Source: Lojkania enalia (Eukaryota; Ascomycota; Dothideomycetes; Pleosporales). Taken from it: DNA of 64,000 nt. Within the stretch, counting starts at the first letter, position 1. Each line of letters opens with the position of its first letter. The notes beneath the pieces are model-generated. The model was not told the origin of the DNA. It was given only the letters and a program-made list of their open reading frames with translations, and did no database searches. The stretch spans positions 70,870 through 134,869 of the forward strand of contig ML986699.1 of NCBI GenBank assembly GCA_010094045.1. Reading direction: 5' to 3'. The translations under genes and the position numbers were made by a program. Positions 11,419-23,722 of this stretch are shown piece by piece.

Positions 11419-11778
11419 CGTGCGAAGTGGACCTGAGAATTGGTGAAGATGATTGTAGTTAGTGCGTAACAAGGGGGGTTTATGTAATCCATCTGATAAT
11501 CAAAATTTTTCGCGCCTTCCAATCTCCGACATCGCCCCGAGCTTTAATGCACGTCACTCAGACTGCGCATCCGTCTAGTCCTCGGCATTCATACTACCCT
11601 CATTTAGTGTTTACCAGGCATCTGTCACGTGTACACCTAACGGACGTTATGGCAACCGCCTCGATACTATGCCGATACTGGGAAGGGGGCTTGGAGTCGC
11701 AGCTCAACCCTGCCAGCTCGCAGAACCCACAACATCTAATTTCATCGCTACATACTTTGGACAAGCCCCAGACGCTCA
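11419..11778 (+). promoter_or_regulatory. Promoter of the ABC transporter with one iron-GATA box
   Basis: Contains a perfect ATCTGATAA at 11491-11499, about 280 nt before the proposed transporter start. An open frame (11547-11813) in another register overlaps the start and could hide a short upstream exon, so the transporter N-terminus is uncertain. Confidence 0.65.
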
Positions 11779-14700
11779 ATGAGCTCGCATCTTTCTTCGC
11801 AGGCTTCTCTTAAAGCCTTCTTTGGCTTCGCTCAGCTCCTGCTCTATGCTGATCCAACATGGCTAGACAGGATCTTTCTCTGTGTTGGCTTCTTTGCGTC
11901 CATCGCTGCTGGAACGCCCTTCCCGCTGGTCGGCATTGTGTTCGGAGAGCTGGTAGACGAATTAAATGCCGCGACATGCGATGTCGATAATGCTGCAAAT
12001 ACAGCATCTGGGTCGCAGTCATCTATCAACGAAAAAATCCTTCTCCTGGTCTACCTCGCCATTGCAAGCCTTGCGCTGGTTTACATCCACGTCATGTGCT
12101 GGAGCCTGCTCTCTCAGCGTCTTGCCCAGCGGATCCGGGTGTGCTACCTAAAGAGCCTTCTCCGGCAAGATATCGCCTTCTTCGATAATTTTCAAGCAGG
12201 AGAAGTATCATCGCGCTTGAATGGAGATATCCAAGCTATCGAAACCGGGACTTCGGAGAAGGTCGGCCAGTTCTTGACATGTGTATCATTCTGCACCACG
12301 GCCTATATTATCGCTTTTATAAAAGATGCCAGGTTGGCGGGAATGCTAGTTTCCCTCATACCTGCATTTCTTTTCATGAATGTAATTGGAGGACATTATG
12401 TTCAGAAGTACACATCCCAAATGTCGAATCATTTTTCTTCAGCTAGTGCAATTGCATCGGAGGGATTGAGTCATGTGGGACTCGTACATGCTCTAGGCGC
12501 CAGTGTTAGACTAGAAGAGAAGTTTGAAGGCCACCTCACTGAAGCTCGGAGGGAAGGCATCAGAAAGGCACTTGCAGTTGCTGTTCAGGCTGGTCTATTA
12601 TATTTCATCGCATTTTCGGCGAACGCTCTAGCATATTGGCAGGGTAGCAAGAGAGTTGCCAATACTGTAGAGTTGGAAAACGGTGGTGCAACTATTGGAG
12701 ATACATACACTGTTATCTTCATCCTAGTTGATGGTGAGTGGTTCTTAGAAATATTTATTTTATGCTAACTATTCTAAGGTGCCATTGTTCTAAGCCAGGT
12801 CGCGCCTCTCCTTCCGCTTTTCGGTTCAGCATTTGTGGCGTTTGAGCGGTTGAAAAAAGACATTGACCACCAGCCGATTATTGATAGCACTTCTGAAGTT
12901 GGCCAAAAACCCATTAATGTAGCCGGCACCGTTGAGTTCCGCAATGTATCGTTTACATACCCATCGAGGCCGGAACACTCTGTCCTCAATAAGATCTCAT
13001 TCCGATGCGAGGCTGGAGAACTAACCGCTATAGTTGGACTCTCAGGGAGCGGTAAATCGACCATTGCAGGACTTATGACCAGATTCTATGACCCTCAAAG
13101 CGGAACCATTAGCCTCGATGGCTATGATCTCCCTTGCCTCAACGTTCATTTTTTGAGGGGTCTCATGAGCCTAGTACCCCAGGAACCCTCGCTACTTGAC
13201 CGTTCAATCTTCGAAAACATCGCCCTTGGTCTAGTAAGTTCACCTTCGCATTCACATCTCGAGAGGATGCTCTTGAGCGGCGTCTTATCAAGGATTGCGA
13301 AGGAAGCAAGGGAGGGAGAAGATATTCCCAAACTAGCCCAGAAAGAAGGTCCAGAAGCTCTGGAGATTGTACGGCTTGTGCAAACTGCCACCGATCTTGC
13401 TGACGCCAGCAACTTCATTGAACGATTGGAATATGGCCTAGCTACGCTCGTTGGTTCTAGCGGTAGTTTGATCAGTGGTGGCCAGAAACAAAGGATTGCA
13501 CTCGCTCGGGCGCTTGTCCGAGATCCTAAGATCCTAATCCTGGACGAAGCTACTGCAGCTTTAGATTCAGCCAGTGAGCTACGGATACAAGCTGCAATTG
13601 ACCAGGCTTCTAAAGGCCGTACAGTTATTGCAATTGCTCATCGATTGTCGACAATCAAGGCCGCTAGCAAGATTATAGTCATGAGAACGGGAGAAATTAT
13701 TGAGTCAGGCACGCATGAAGAGCTCGTCGCCCTGGATGGTGCTTATGCGGATATGGTTCGGCTACAGTCTGTGAAATCGAGCGACCACGAGAATATCTTT
13801 GGTGCCGTAGTCGCTAAGGAGCAGACAGTCGACTATGAAAAAAGCGCTAATCGGACCGAGGAGCCAAGGGAATCGGCGAACATGGCCCAAAATGACGAAT
13901 CCGCAAGCCGGCAAGGATCAGTGATCAAAACAATGTTCCCATTGATCCGGCCTTACTTGCTCGTTCTTTTCGTTGCCTTCTTTGCAGCCCTGATAGTTGG
14001 TTGGACCTACCCTGCCTCTGGTCTGATATTTGGAAATACCATGGACAGTCTATCACCTTGCAACACACCGGACTCCATACGTGACAAAGGGCTCTTATTT
14101 GGTGGTCTATGGTTCATGCTTGCATGTTCAGAGTTCTTGGCGAATTTTACGAGCTGGTCATCTTTTGGCTTCATATCCGAACGTCTCATATACAAAGTTC
14201 GCATTCTATCATTCCGCTCCCTTCTCCATCAGCCTTTGCAATGGCACGAATCCGAGGGCCGTAGCCCAAGCGGGCTCCTTGGGTATATTACCAATGATGG
14301 AAATGCCTTGGCAGGGTTTAGTGGATCCATCGTGGGCACCTTCTTCTCCGTCGTCATTAACTTCCTAGTTGCCATAATTTTGTCACACATTGTCGCTTGG
14401 AGAATAGCAGTCGTCTGTTTGGTTACAGTGCCGATCCTTCTTGGCGCAGGCTTCATGCAGCTTCGTGCCACAGCCCGCTTCATTGAACGGCATGCTGGTG
14501 CATTCTCCTCCGCCATTGGCGTTACCGTGGAGGCCATCTCAAATATCCGCACTGTTGCCGCTTTATCTTTGGAGGATGAAATATTGCAAACGTATCGCCG
14601 ATCCTTACGGGCACCTAAGAAAAAGATGATTGCAGAAAGCCTGAAGAGGAATATTTGGATCGCAATAGCTATCTCGTTCGGCAATGTATTGTATGCCTTT

Positions 14701-15753
14701 GCGTACTGGTGGGGTTCCAAGAATATTATCGAAGGGTGGTATTCCCAAACACAGTTCTTTATTATTCTGTTCGCGATGCTCGTCTCAGCCCAGCTGTGGG
14801 GTCAGTTTTTCACCTTAGCGCCTGAGATTGCAAGAGCAGCATCGGCAATCTCGCGAATTGTCAATCTCCTTAACACGGACTCTGAAAATCCTGAGATGGG
14901 CTCTGGTCAGTCTTCGCCTAACCTTGAAGAAGAGGATGTAGTCGAGAAGAGAGATATAGAGGCCCTCGCAAATGCGCCAACGCTACCCTTATCACAGCAA
15001 GGGGCTGCAAGGGTAGAGTTCCGCAACGTTTCCTTTTCATACCCAGCACGCCCGAACAATCAGGTCCTTAAGTCATTATCACTATCTATCCAGCCAGGTC
15101 AATTCTGCGCTCTCGTTGGTCCTTCTGGGGCTGGTAAGAGTACCGTTCTAGCGCTCCTAGAAAGATTTTACAAACCATCATCAGGAAGCATTATTGTCAA
15201 TGGCTTCAACATTAATAGTCGTAGCGGCACGAATTTTCGCGATGATATCGCATACGTACCGCAAGTGAATGTCCTGTTCCAGGGAAGTATCAAGTTTAAT
15301 CTCTCACTCGGCGCACGGCCCGGTCACACACCTACCGATGATGAAATTGTAGAAGCGTGCAAACTCGCAAATATCCACGATACAATTGTATCTCTACCAC
15401 ACGGCTACGACACCGAGTGTGGTGCTCAAGGATCGCAGCTTTCTGGTGGACAGAGGCAGCGTCTGTCCATTGCAAGAGCACTTGTACGGAAACCACAGCT
15501 ATTGCTGTTGGACGAGAGTACCAGTGCACTTGATGCCGAAAGTGAAAAGGCTTTGGAGATAGGGTTAGACAAGGCAGTAAAAGGCCGTGATGTCACAGTC
15601 ATCGCAATTGCCCATCGACTTAGGACGATTGCACGGGCAGATGTGATATTCGTGGTTGAAGACGGGAGAGTTGTAGACCAAGGAAGCCACGAAGAATTGG
15701 TTCAGAAGAGTGAGGGTTACCGGATTAATGCTTTACATCAAATGCTAGGCTAG
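11779..15753 (+). CDS. Full-size ABCB (P-glycoprotein/SitT-type) transporter
   Basis: Two exons (11779-12733, 12779-15753; 45-nt intron with GTGAGT donor and GCTAAC branch site) encode 1309 residues in the order TMD1-NBD1-TMD2-NBD2, an exporter architecture in the plasma membrane. NBD1 has Walker A VGLSGSGKST (about residue 403), signature SGGQKQRIALARAL (about 548) and Walker B ILILDEATAALD. NBD2 has VGPSGAGKST (about 1097), LSGGQRQRLSIARAL (about 1204) and LLLLDESTSALD, so both nucleotide sites look competent. The linker (about 640-700) is hydrophilic, as in fungal multidrug pumps. In Aspergillus the related SitT gene adjoins the sidF-sidH-sidD cluster. Position here and an upstream iron-GATA box suggest export of the siderophore, an intermediate or a breakdown product. 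The first Met is uncertain because the N-terminus lacks the usual long cytosolic extension. Confidence 0.88.
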
Positions 15754-17664
15754 GGAATTTCATTATTACCTAATCGCGACATCGTAAGGTGTGGATTCAT
15801 TTATATATCAGTAGTACTGTTTCCTTGAGATTCTACCCGTTCCAGCTACTATTGGACCTCATCTCACTCCTTTGAGAGATACTATTAATTAACCGTACTG
15901 AGAAGGTAGCAGGATCAGAGGCTTTTGGTTCGTGTAAAAAAATTTTTAAGATCTAGGCCAAGGTTGACGGACAAGACAATTGGAAGGTGGTCTGAGATAC
16001 TAGCCGCATAAAGCCCAAGTCAGGTGGAGCACTTCTTCCATCACTAATTAGAAAAGTTCCATACCATACTAAAATGCTGCATGCGTGTGCCCAAGAGAAA
16101 ATTTTCAAGCCTAGGACGCATTAAGAGCCTAGTGTAACGTAGAAGTCCAATGTTTGCAGGTAGCGTTCCCATTCCAAGCCTCAAAGTTAAAAAGTTAGAT
16201 ACAATGAGGATCGCAGGGGTCTGTACATAAAATATCTCGGATATGCTCGTCATCGGATTGAGAGATATGGGGAGATATTGGGCTCGGTTAGCGAAGCGCT
16301 TGTAGATGGTGAAATGCGGTGCCCAAACGAGGTCAGAGCTGTAATATCTGGTCAGATGACATGTGAAATACTTTTTATTTTTATTTTTATTTTTATTTCT
16401 TTTTGGCGTTGACGATTTTCAGGAAAGATTGCAGCTGATTGCGGCCTGCGGTACCACTAGGTAACCCGGAATACCATTGCTTTTGCATAGCATAATCGAC
16501 ATTGAACATCTTGCGGGTGCGACGCGTAATAGTGTAGTGATTCTGCCAACGATTCAGCCCCCGATTAATTGATGTGGACCAGATATCTCTCAGCCAATAC
16601 TGTTGATGGTGGAGTGAACCAGGAAGCCAAGAGACATCTGGCGATTCAAGGCAAAGGCTCAGTCCTGTCAGCAATAGTTAACAGAGCACTACCAACCCAA
16701 AATTCTTTACACAACTAAATTTGCTCACTTTACCCTGCGAAGCAAGTCAATGGCTTCGAAAGTACGCCACAGCACACTCCAAAGAAAGCCACATCCATCC
16801 CATTTTCTCTTTAAAGCTTTAGTCGTTCTCTAATTCCCGGTTTTCGTTCTGAGACCAGATATATGTCCAGCCACAGAGCCTTGGCATGACTGCCAGCGGC
16901 ATTAAAGGTTACAGCGTGTTACCCACATGTAAATCTTAAGTTGCACCTCCGCGCCTTACAACTGGGGTCCTTGCCGTCGGCAACACCTTTCGTGCTTGCG
17001 TCCGGGATCGGCATAGCTCGTTAGCTATCTCATCCTTGACCTACCCCGCCTTTTAACTACATTATCCATACCCTACTAGGAAAAGTTTATGCAACATATA
17101 TCGTGTCGGTCGGTCCAGAAACTGCAGCCCATGCTCATAGATGCCCAGCATCCGTACCTCCGAACTTCGGCCGCATTTATCAGATGGAACTATTTGCGCC
17201 CGTGGCGCCCACATCTCGTCACATTGCAGCCGTTAATTGCTCGTGCCCACTCTCCTTTCCGAAACAGGCAGCTACGAACATTAGCTCAAGTGATCCTGCC
17301 GTGCAAATAGAGTTATCAGATGCATCCATCCTTGCTAGCGTCTACGTACTTGCTAAACGGCCATTACACATGCTTTGCACTATACCTCTCCCTCTAGACA
17401 CCCACGAAAAAAATACCATGGCCAAACCGCTGTATTGTAGGATGGACATGTTGATCCCTTGAGCAGCTCCGTAGCTCAATTTACGCCATGGGCCGTCGAC
17501 ACGACCTTGCACGGAGCTCGATGACGCGAGTGGATCACTGGAATGGGGGCCTTCGACAAAAGAAAATTCGACTGAACGCTAAAAGAGAGACAGCCGGAAA
17601 CATACCCCGGCGTTTTAATCGCTTCCCGAAGTAGGAGCTTGTAACTTGTCGTGAGACACCCGCG
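15754..17664. other. 1.9-kb region between transporter and NRPS
   Basis: Holds two iron-GATA boxes near the NRPS (listed separately), a TTTTTA-type microsatellite at about 16371-16400 and a minus-strand open frame at 16393-16674 that ends just before the microsatellite and reads FWLRDIWSTSINRGL-like residues. I do not recognise that frame. It may be a gene remnant. Nothing else was supported. Confidence 0.5.
17177..17321. promoter_or_regulatory. Two perfect iron-GATA boxes upstream of the NRPS
   Basis: TTATCAGAT at 17177-17185 and at 17313-17321, the reverse complement of the ATCWGATAA consensus bound by fungal SreA-type iron repressors. They lie 340-490 nt before the proposed NRPS start and fit iron repression shared with the ligase and transporter. 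Confidence 0.75.
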
Positions 17665-20600
17665 ATGCTTGGCTCTTTGTATGAAAACGCCTGGGAGTTG
17701 AACTCGAGGAGAAGATCTCAGTCCCACTTCCAGCCCCTTCTGCCCCCTTGGAATCCAAGTTCCTCTCATATATCTTCTCGACAGTTTTGGAATATGCATT
17801 TGCCTCACAACGAGACGTCAGGGTTCGGGGGCGAGAGTGTAGATTTACATCCCACGAAGAGAGAAGCGGACACAATTACCCCAGAAAATTCGAAGCGCGA
17901 GCATACCTATCTAAGCGGAGCCTTAAACAGAGTAAACAAGACTCTCAACGAAGTGTCAATCCCAATTTTGCACCATCAATCACTCGAATCGATCATTGAG
18001 AGAGTTGCTGCAGGATGGATACTGTTATTACAGAGGTATCAGCGGGATGCATGCCATCAGTTCACCTGGGGTTATAATGGGGCTGGGGATACCTCGTCGA
18101 CCGTTTCCATTACCCAATTGGGGTTGGATACTGCTATAACGGTGAAAGATGTCATCGATATACTTCACAGGTCTGAGACCTACAAGCTCTTCAGCTATCA
18201 AGACAGAAATCCTGTCCTATTTTTCAATGACGGCACTCCAGAAGAAGTAAGAGCTCGCACCAATTGCGCATTCGTATCTTTGCTAACAGCTCCTGGAGTG
18301 GACATACCATATATCGCTGGAATTCCAACCTCAGCGGATGCGGGCAACCTCGCAATGGCGTCCCCCCACGATGTCGGAACACCAGGCTATAGCCCAGCTT
18401 CATTCCTTCTCTTCAATTTTGAAGAGCATGTTCCGGGACTCGAGCCAGACTATTGTACATATACTGGATATTACACAGGACGAACTAAATCAGCTTTGGC
18501 AGTGGAATACCCCTGTTCCTCCGAGTTTGGACAAATGCATGCACGACATCATTTGGGAACAAGCGCAGCTACAACCGGATAAGGTTGCAATAGATGCATG
18601 GGACGGGAGGCTTACGTACGCCGAAATAGACCAATTCTCTACTGACTTGGCGCGCAATCTGGCCCTTCTCTATAATACCCCGCAGCCGATCATACCTCTT
18701 CTCTTCGAGAAGTCACGGTGGACCATTATTGCAGTTCTGGCGGTAATGAAATCAGGAGCAGCTTTTGCCTTGCTCGATCCTGCACAGCCAGAAGGCAGAC
18801 TTAATACGATCGTTGAACAGACAAATGCATCATTAATTCTTTCATCGAAAACACAAGCCGCACGCGGCGCAGAAATATTCCCTTCTGCTGCCATCATACC
18901 CATTTCCGAGTCCAAGTTTTCCAAAATATACCGCCCATTTGCTGTTCAACAGCCAAATACATCTCTTCCCACGGTCTCTCCATCATCGCCCCTCTACATC
19001 CAGTTCACCTCTGGAAGTACTGGAAAGCCTAAAGGCGTAGTGATATCTCACAGTCAATATACATCTGGCGCAATACCTCGTGCATATGCGATCGGTTACC
19101 GATCCCACTCACGTGTTTTGGATTTTGCAAGCTATGCATTCGACGTCAGTGTTGACAGTATGCTCTGCACAGTTGCGAATGGGGGAACACTTTGCGTACC
19201 ATCAGAGGAACGCCGAATCAATGATTTGGAGGGAATGATAAGAGATTTGAAAGTCAACCTGGCTGGCTTGACCCCGTCTGTTGTTCGCGTCTTAAGTTCC
19301 GAAACTCTTTCTTCTCTTGAGATTGTTGCCTGTGGAGGGGAAAGCCCTTCTTCTAGAGACGTCGCAAGCTGGAACCAGAAAACTAGAGTTGTCAATGCTT
19401 ACGGACCTTCAGAATGTACCGTTGGCGCTACGATAAACAATGAAGTTGGCGGCTATCCATATACCACTATCGGAAAAGGTACTGGTTGCAGTACTTGGAT
19501 TGTGGATCCAGCAGATCACAACAAGCTTGTCCCCCCTGGTGCTGTTGGCGAGCTCATGATTGAGGGACCAATTGTGGGTGTCGGATACCTAAATAACCCA
19601 ACTAAGACCGAGGAAGTGTATATCAATAATCCGGCCTTTCTAATAGCTGGAAGCAGTCAAACACCTGGACGAAAAGGAAGGATGTACAAGACTGGTGATC
19701 TCGTCAGATACGATCCGGATGGAAGGGGCGAAATCATATTTATCGGCCGCGGTGATCAACAAGTTAAACTCCGTGGTCAGCGAGTTGAGCTTGCCGAGAT
19801 TGAATTTAACATGTTAAAACATCTTCCTCCGGGCACAGAGGCGGCCGCCGAAGTCATCAAGCCTTATGGAACAGGCGATCCAACTTTGGTTGCATTCATT
19901 GCTGAAGCCAAGGATAACGGTATTAAGCATCTCGATGGCGATATCTTCTCAAGCTTCACAAACAAGTTTCAACGTTCGCTAAGCGGCATGAACAAGCACC
20001 TTGCTGCTGATTTACCGGTTTATATGATTCCTTCAGCGTACATTTCACTTTGGAAGATGCCTCGACTCGTGTCGTGTAAAACCGACAGGAAACGACTCCG
20101 TGAAATCGGTAGCGCACTTTCTAGACAAGAGCTTAGAAAATTCGCCGCGGTTATCTCCGGAAAGCAAGCAGCGACAACTGAGATGGAACGCCAACTCCAG
20201 CCACTTTGGGGCAAGGTTTTGGGCCTCGAGGCGGACTTCGGCGCAAATGAGAATTTCTTCAGAGTCGGCGGTGACTCCTTGCGAGCGATGAGGCTAGTTG
20301 CCGCTGCACGCGAAGAAGGTATTTTGTTGACCGTCAGCAATGTTATGCTTCATCCAGAGCTGTCCGCTATGGCAAAGAAGGCGAGCCCCATGGCAGATAA
20401 CGCCCAAGCGGAGATACCACCCTACTCAATGATCGAGAAGAATTGGAAGACAGAAGATGCGATAGTAGAGGCTGCGGCCCTGTGTGGCCTCAATGTTTCC
20501 TCAATAGAAGACATTTATCCATGTACACCCCTACAGGAGGGACTCATGGCGCTTTCGGCGAAGTTCGCTGATGCGTATGTTGCCCAGCGGGTTGTTGAAC

Positions 20601-23600
20601 TTTCAACAATCGAAGAAGCCGAGAGACTCCACAGAGCGTTTGAGGTCATCATTGCCGCTACCCCTATCTTCCGAACCCGGATTGTAAACGTCTCGGGGCG
20701 CGGACTCTACCAAGTTGTTGTAAAAGATAATATCGCTGCTCGCTCCGCCACCGATCTCGCTGCAGACTTGCAGCAAGATCGCGATGACCCAATGGAGCTT
20801 GGGAAACCCCTCTTCCGATATAGCATAATCATTCCTCCTGGAAGCTCGAAAGCGCATTTTGCCATTTCTCTACACCACGCTGTCTATGATGGCTGGTCGT
20901 TTCCTCTTTTCGTCGAGAGGGTAAATCAAGCATATTGCAGCATGAAAGCCTCCCCTCGGACTCCGTTCAAACAATTCATCAAATATATCACTAGCTCAGA
21001 CCGCTTTGAGTCTGAGACATTCTGGAGGAAGCAACTAGGCGGTGCAAACAAGTACCAGTTCCCTCCACTGCCCCAACCAGGATACATTACCAGGGCTGAT
21101 TCTTTACTCGAACACTATGTTACAGTACCGTCTTCGACAAAGTCAAAGCATACACTGGCAACTATTATTCGAGGTGCATGGGCACTGTTGGCATCCTCAT
21201 ACCTAGGATCATCAGATACAGTGTTTGGCGAGACGCTTACTGGGCGATCTGCGCCAGTTCCTGGTATCGAACAGATTGAGGGTCCGATGATTACCACCAT
21301 ACCATTCCGCGTGCGTATTAATGAAAATATCTCTATTTCTCAATTTCTTGATATACTACACGAACAGACGGTGCAACAGATGCCCCATGAGCATCTTGGA
21401 CTGCAGCATATCCGTCGCCTCGGCCTCGATGCTCGTCAAGCCTGTGATCTGCGAACGGGTCTAGTCCTTCATCCCAAGGAAGACGGTCAAGCTGTGTATG
21501 AAGATACTCCAGACAAACCGGCGAATGGATTTGTTCCCTCAGATGACGAAGAAGCAGCAAGAGAGGCGCTCAAATTCAATACTTATGCGCTAATGCTAGT
21601 CTGCACGCTTGATTCAAATGGCTTCCTCATTATGGCAAGTTTTGATTCCAAGACTATTGCCGTACCTCCGATGGAGAGGGTATTGAAGGTTTTCGATAAG
21701 GTCGTGACGGTCTTTTATGAGACTCCAGAAAAGAGGCTTGGCGATGTGAGACCACTTGGGGAGGTCGAGTTGGCAGATGCTAAAAAGTTGCGTCCTCAAG
21801 AGACACAGAATAATGACGTAACTCTAATTCAAGTCAATGCTCTTGAGAATAATGACGCGCATCCAGAAGCTACAGTGCTCTCTGGAAAAGAGGAGAAACT
21901 ACGGGGGCTATTGAGCCGCATCCTGAATGTCCCCGAGAATGATATTAATCCCGGTGACAGCTTCTTCGAGCTTGGAGGTGACTCTATTGGGGCCATGCGT
22001 CTTGTTTCCGAAGCGAAATCTCTGGGTCTCAAGTTAACTGTTGCTCAAATCTTCCAATCGCGGTCGTTGTCAGCCTTGGCTGCTCTGATTGGCGATGAGA
22101 AGGAAGAAAAGCTTCGCACTCTACTTAGCCGTATACTCAGCCTCCCAAAAGATAAGATCGCGTCTAGTGACAGCTTCTTCAATCTTGGCGGTGATTCAAT
22201 TGGAGCTATGAGACTTGTATCTGAAGCTAGATCGCAAGGGCTGAAGCTAACAGTCGCACATGTCTTTCAGAGCAAGTCATTGTCCGATCTTGCAGCAAGG
22301 GCAGAGAATGTGGCGACAACTAAAATGGACTTAGCTCCGTTCGGTGCCCTTGGTAATGAGAAAGACTTGCATACACCCGAAGCCATTCAACCGCTTCTGG
22401 TGAATCAGACCTGGAAAATTGCGGACATCTACCCAACACGACCATTGCAAGAACTTGCTGTTAATGGCACTGTTTATTTGCCACGATACTCCGTGCGCTA
22501 CGAGCTAATACAATTCCCGGATCCAATCAACAATGCCAGGTTGCTTCAAGCCTGCCAAGAACTCGTCAACAGGAATGAAGTTCTTCGAACGATATTCGTG
22601 AAGCATCATGGACACTGTTTAGGTGTTGTACTGGAATCTCTTCAGGCCCCATCTGAGACTATTCTCTCCCCAGAGGGCACTGAGCTCATGGGTTTCGCCA
22701 ATGACTACATAAACAAAGACATTGAGCTCCCCAAGCCGTATGGTTCCTCATTTGTTTCCTTCACCCTCCTCAACTCCTCGACTGGTGCATCGTGCCTAGT
22801 GTTTCGAATCTCACATGCACAATACGACGAGATATGTCTACCACTCGTATTCGAACAACTCTCAGCCCTCTACACGGGAACTGCGGTGCCGGAATCCGAG
22901 CCCTTCTCCAAACATGTTAACCATGTTGTCCAAAGTAACCTACCAGTCAGCATCCCCTATTGGAAGGGCCTCCTTTCGGGGTCTCACATGAGCATCTTCA
23001 AGCCTTCAATTCCCATCACGTCCCGCAAATCCTCGTATATATACCGGGACTTTGACATCTCATCGCGTCCCAAAGACCTTACCATCGCGTCACTCCCAAC
23101 CGCCGCCTGGGCCATCGTTCTAGCAAACAGACTTGGTGTCCTAGACGTCTTATTCGGTGAAGTTGTATCGGGGAGGAACATCGATTGTCCGGGTGCAGAC
23201 AAAATCATTGGTCCGACCTGGCAATATATCCCCGTGCGCATTACCTTCCAACCTTCGTGGACGCATCTCGATCTACTTCGCTACGTTCAGAACCAACACA
23301 TCGAGTCCGCGGCTTACGAGGGCATGGGTCTCTCTGAAATCGTCAGAGAGTGTACGGACTGGGATGAAAAAGAAGTGACCTGGTTCGATAGCGTGGTACA
23401 CCAAGCGCCACAGTGGGTTGAGAGTATGGAGTTTGGAGGAACGAAGGCCAAGTTTGACACCATTTATCCGCATGAGGAGCCGCTGAGGGAGTGGAAGTGT
23501 CAGGCTTTTGTTATGGAAGGAGGGAGGATTCGCATTGAGATTGTGACGTTTGAGGAGTGGATGGGTGTGGCAAGGGAGGTGCTGGACGAAGTGGGAGATG

Positions 23601-23722
23601 CGCTGAAAAGGCTGGTCGGTCAGACTAATGAGCTGGTATTTGGGAATGAGATTGCGGTAAATGCGGGAACGATGGATAATGGACTTGCGGAGGGCGATGT
23701 GAATGGTGTGGAGGCTGCATAG
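17665..23722 (+). CDS. Siderophore nonribosomal peptide synthetase of the SidD/NPS6 type
   Basis: Joins acylated hydroxyornithine-type units into a hydroxamate siderophore. Exon 1 (17665-18246) and exon 2 (18299-23722) flank a 52-nt intron (GTAAGA donor, CTAAC branch). Splicing restores the end of a condensation domain (WTYHISLEFQPQRM, then WRPPTMSEHQA) that no single frame shows. The total is about 2001 residues. Order: N-terminal C-domain remnant with no HHxxxDG; A (FTSGSTGKPKG about 429, NAYGPSEC about 560, KTGDL about 656); T1 (VGGDSL about 850); C1 with intact HHAVYDG (about 1052); T2 and T3 (GGDSIG about 1419 and 1490); terminal C with SHAQYDE (about 1699). One A domain with extra T and C domains implies iterative use, as in SidD. 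The start Met is uncertain. The product could be fusarinine-like, but the divergent monooxygenase next door leaves the monomer open. Confidence 0.9.
21880..22310 (+). repeat. Tandemly duplicated carrier (T) domain within the NRPS
   Basis: Two adjacent carrier domains about 71 residues (213 nt) apart share EEKLR-x-LLSRIL, FF-x-LGGDSIGAMRLVSEA and GLKLTVA. They are far closer to each other than to T1 (FFRVGGDSLRAMRLVAAA). This points to a recent in-frame duplication within the gene, with both phosphopantetheine serines retained. Confidence 0.8.

Noticed and set aside
14229..14720. 163-residue minus-strand open frame
   Set aside because: Antisense to the second membrane domain of the ABC transporter; no independent support.
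18338..18582. NRPS starting at the Met at 18338
   Set aside because: The frame upstream of it (18299 on) is the conserved end of a condensation domain joined to exon 1 by a good intron.
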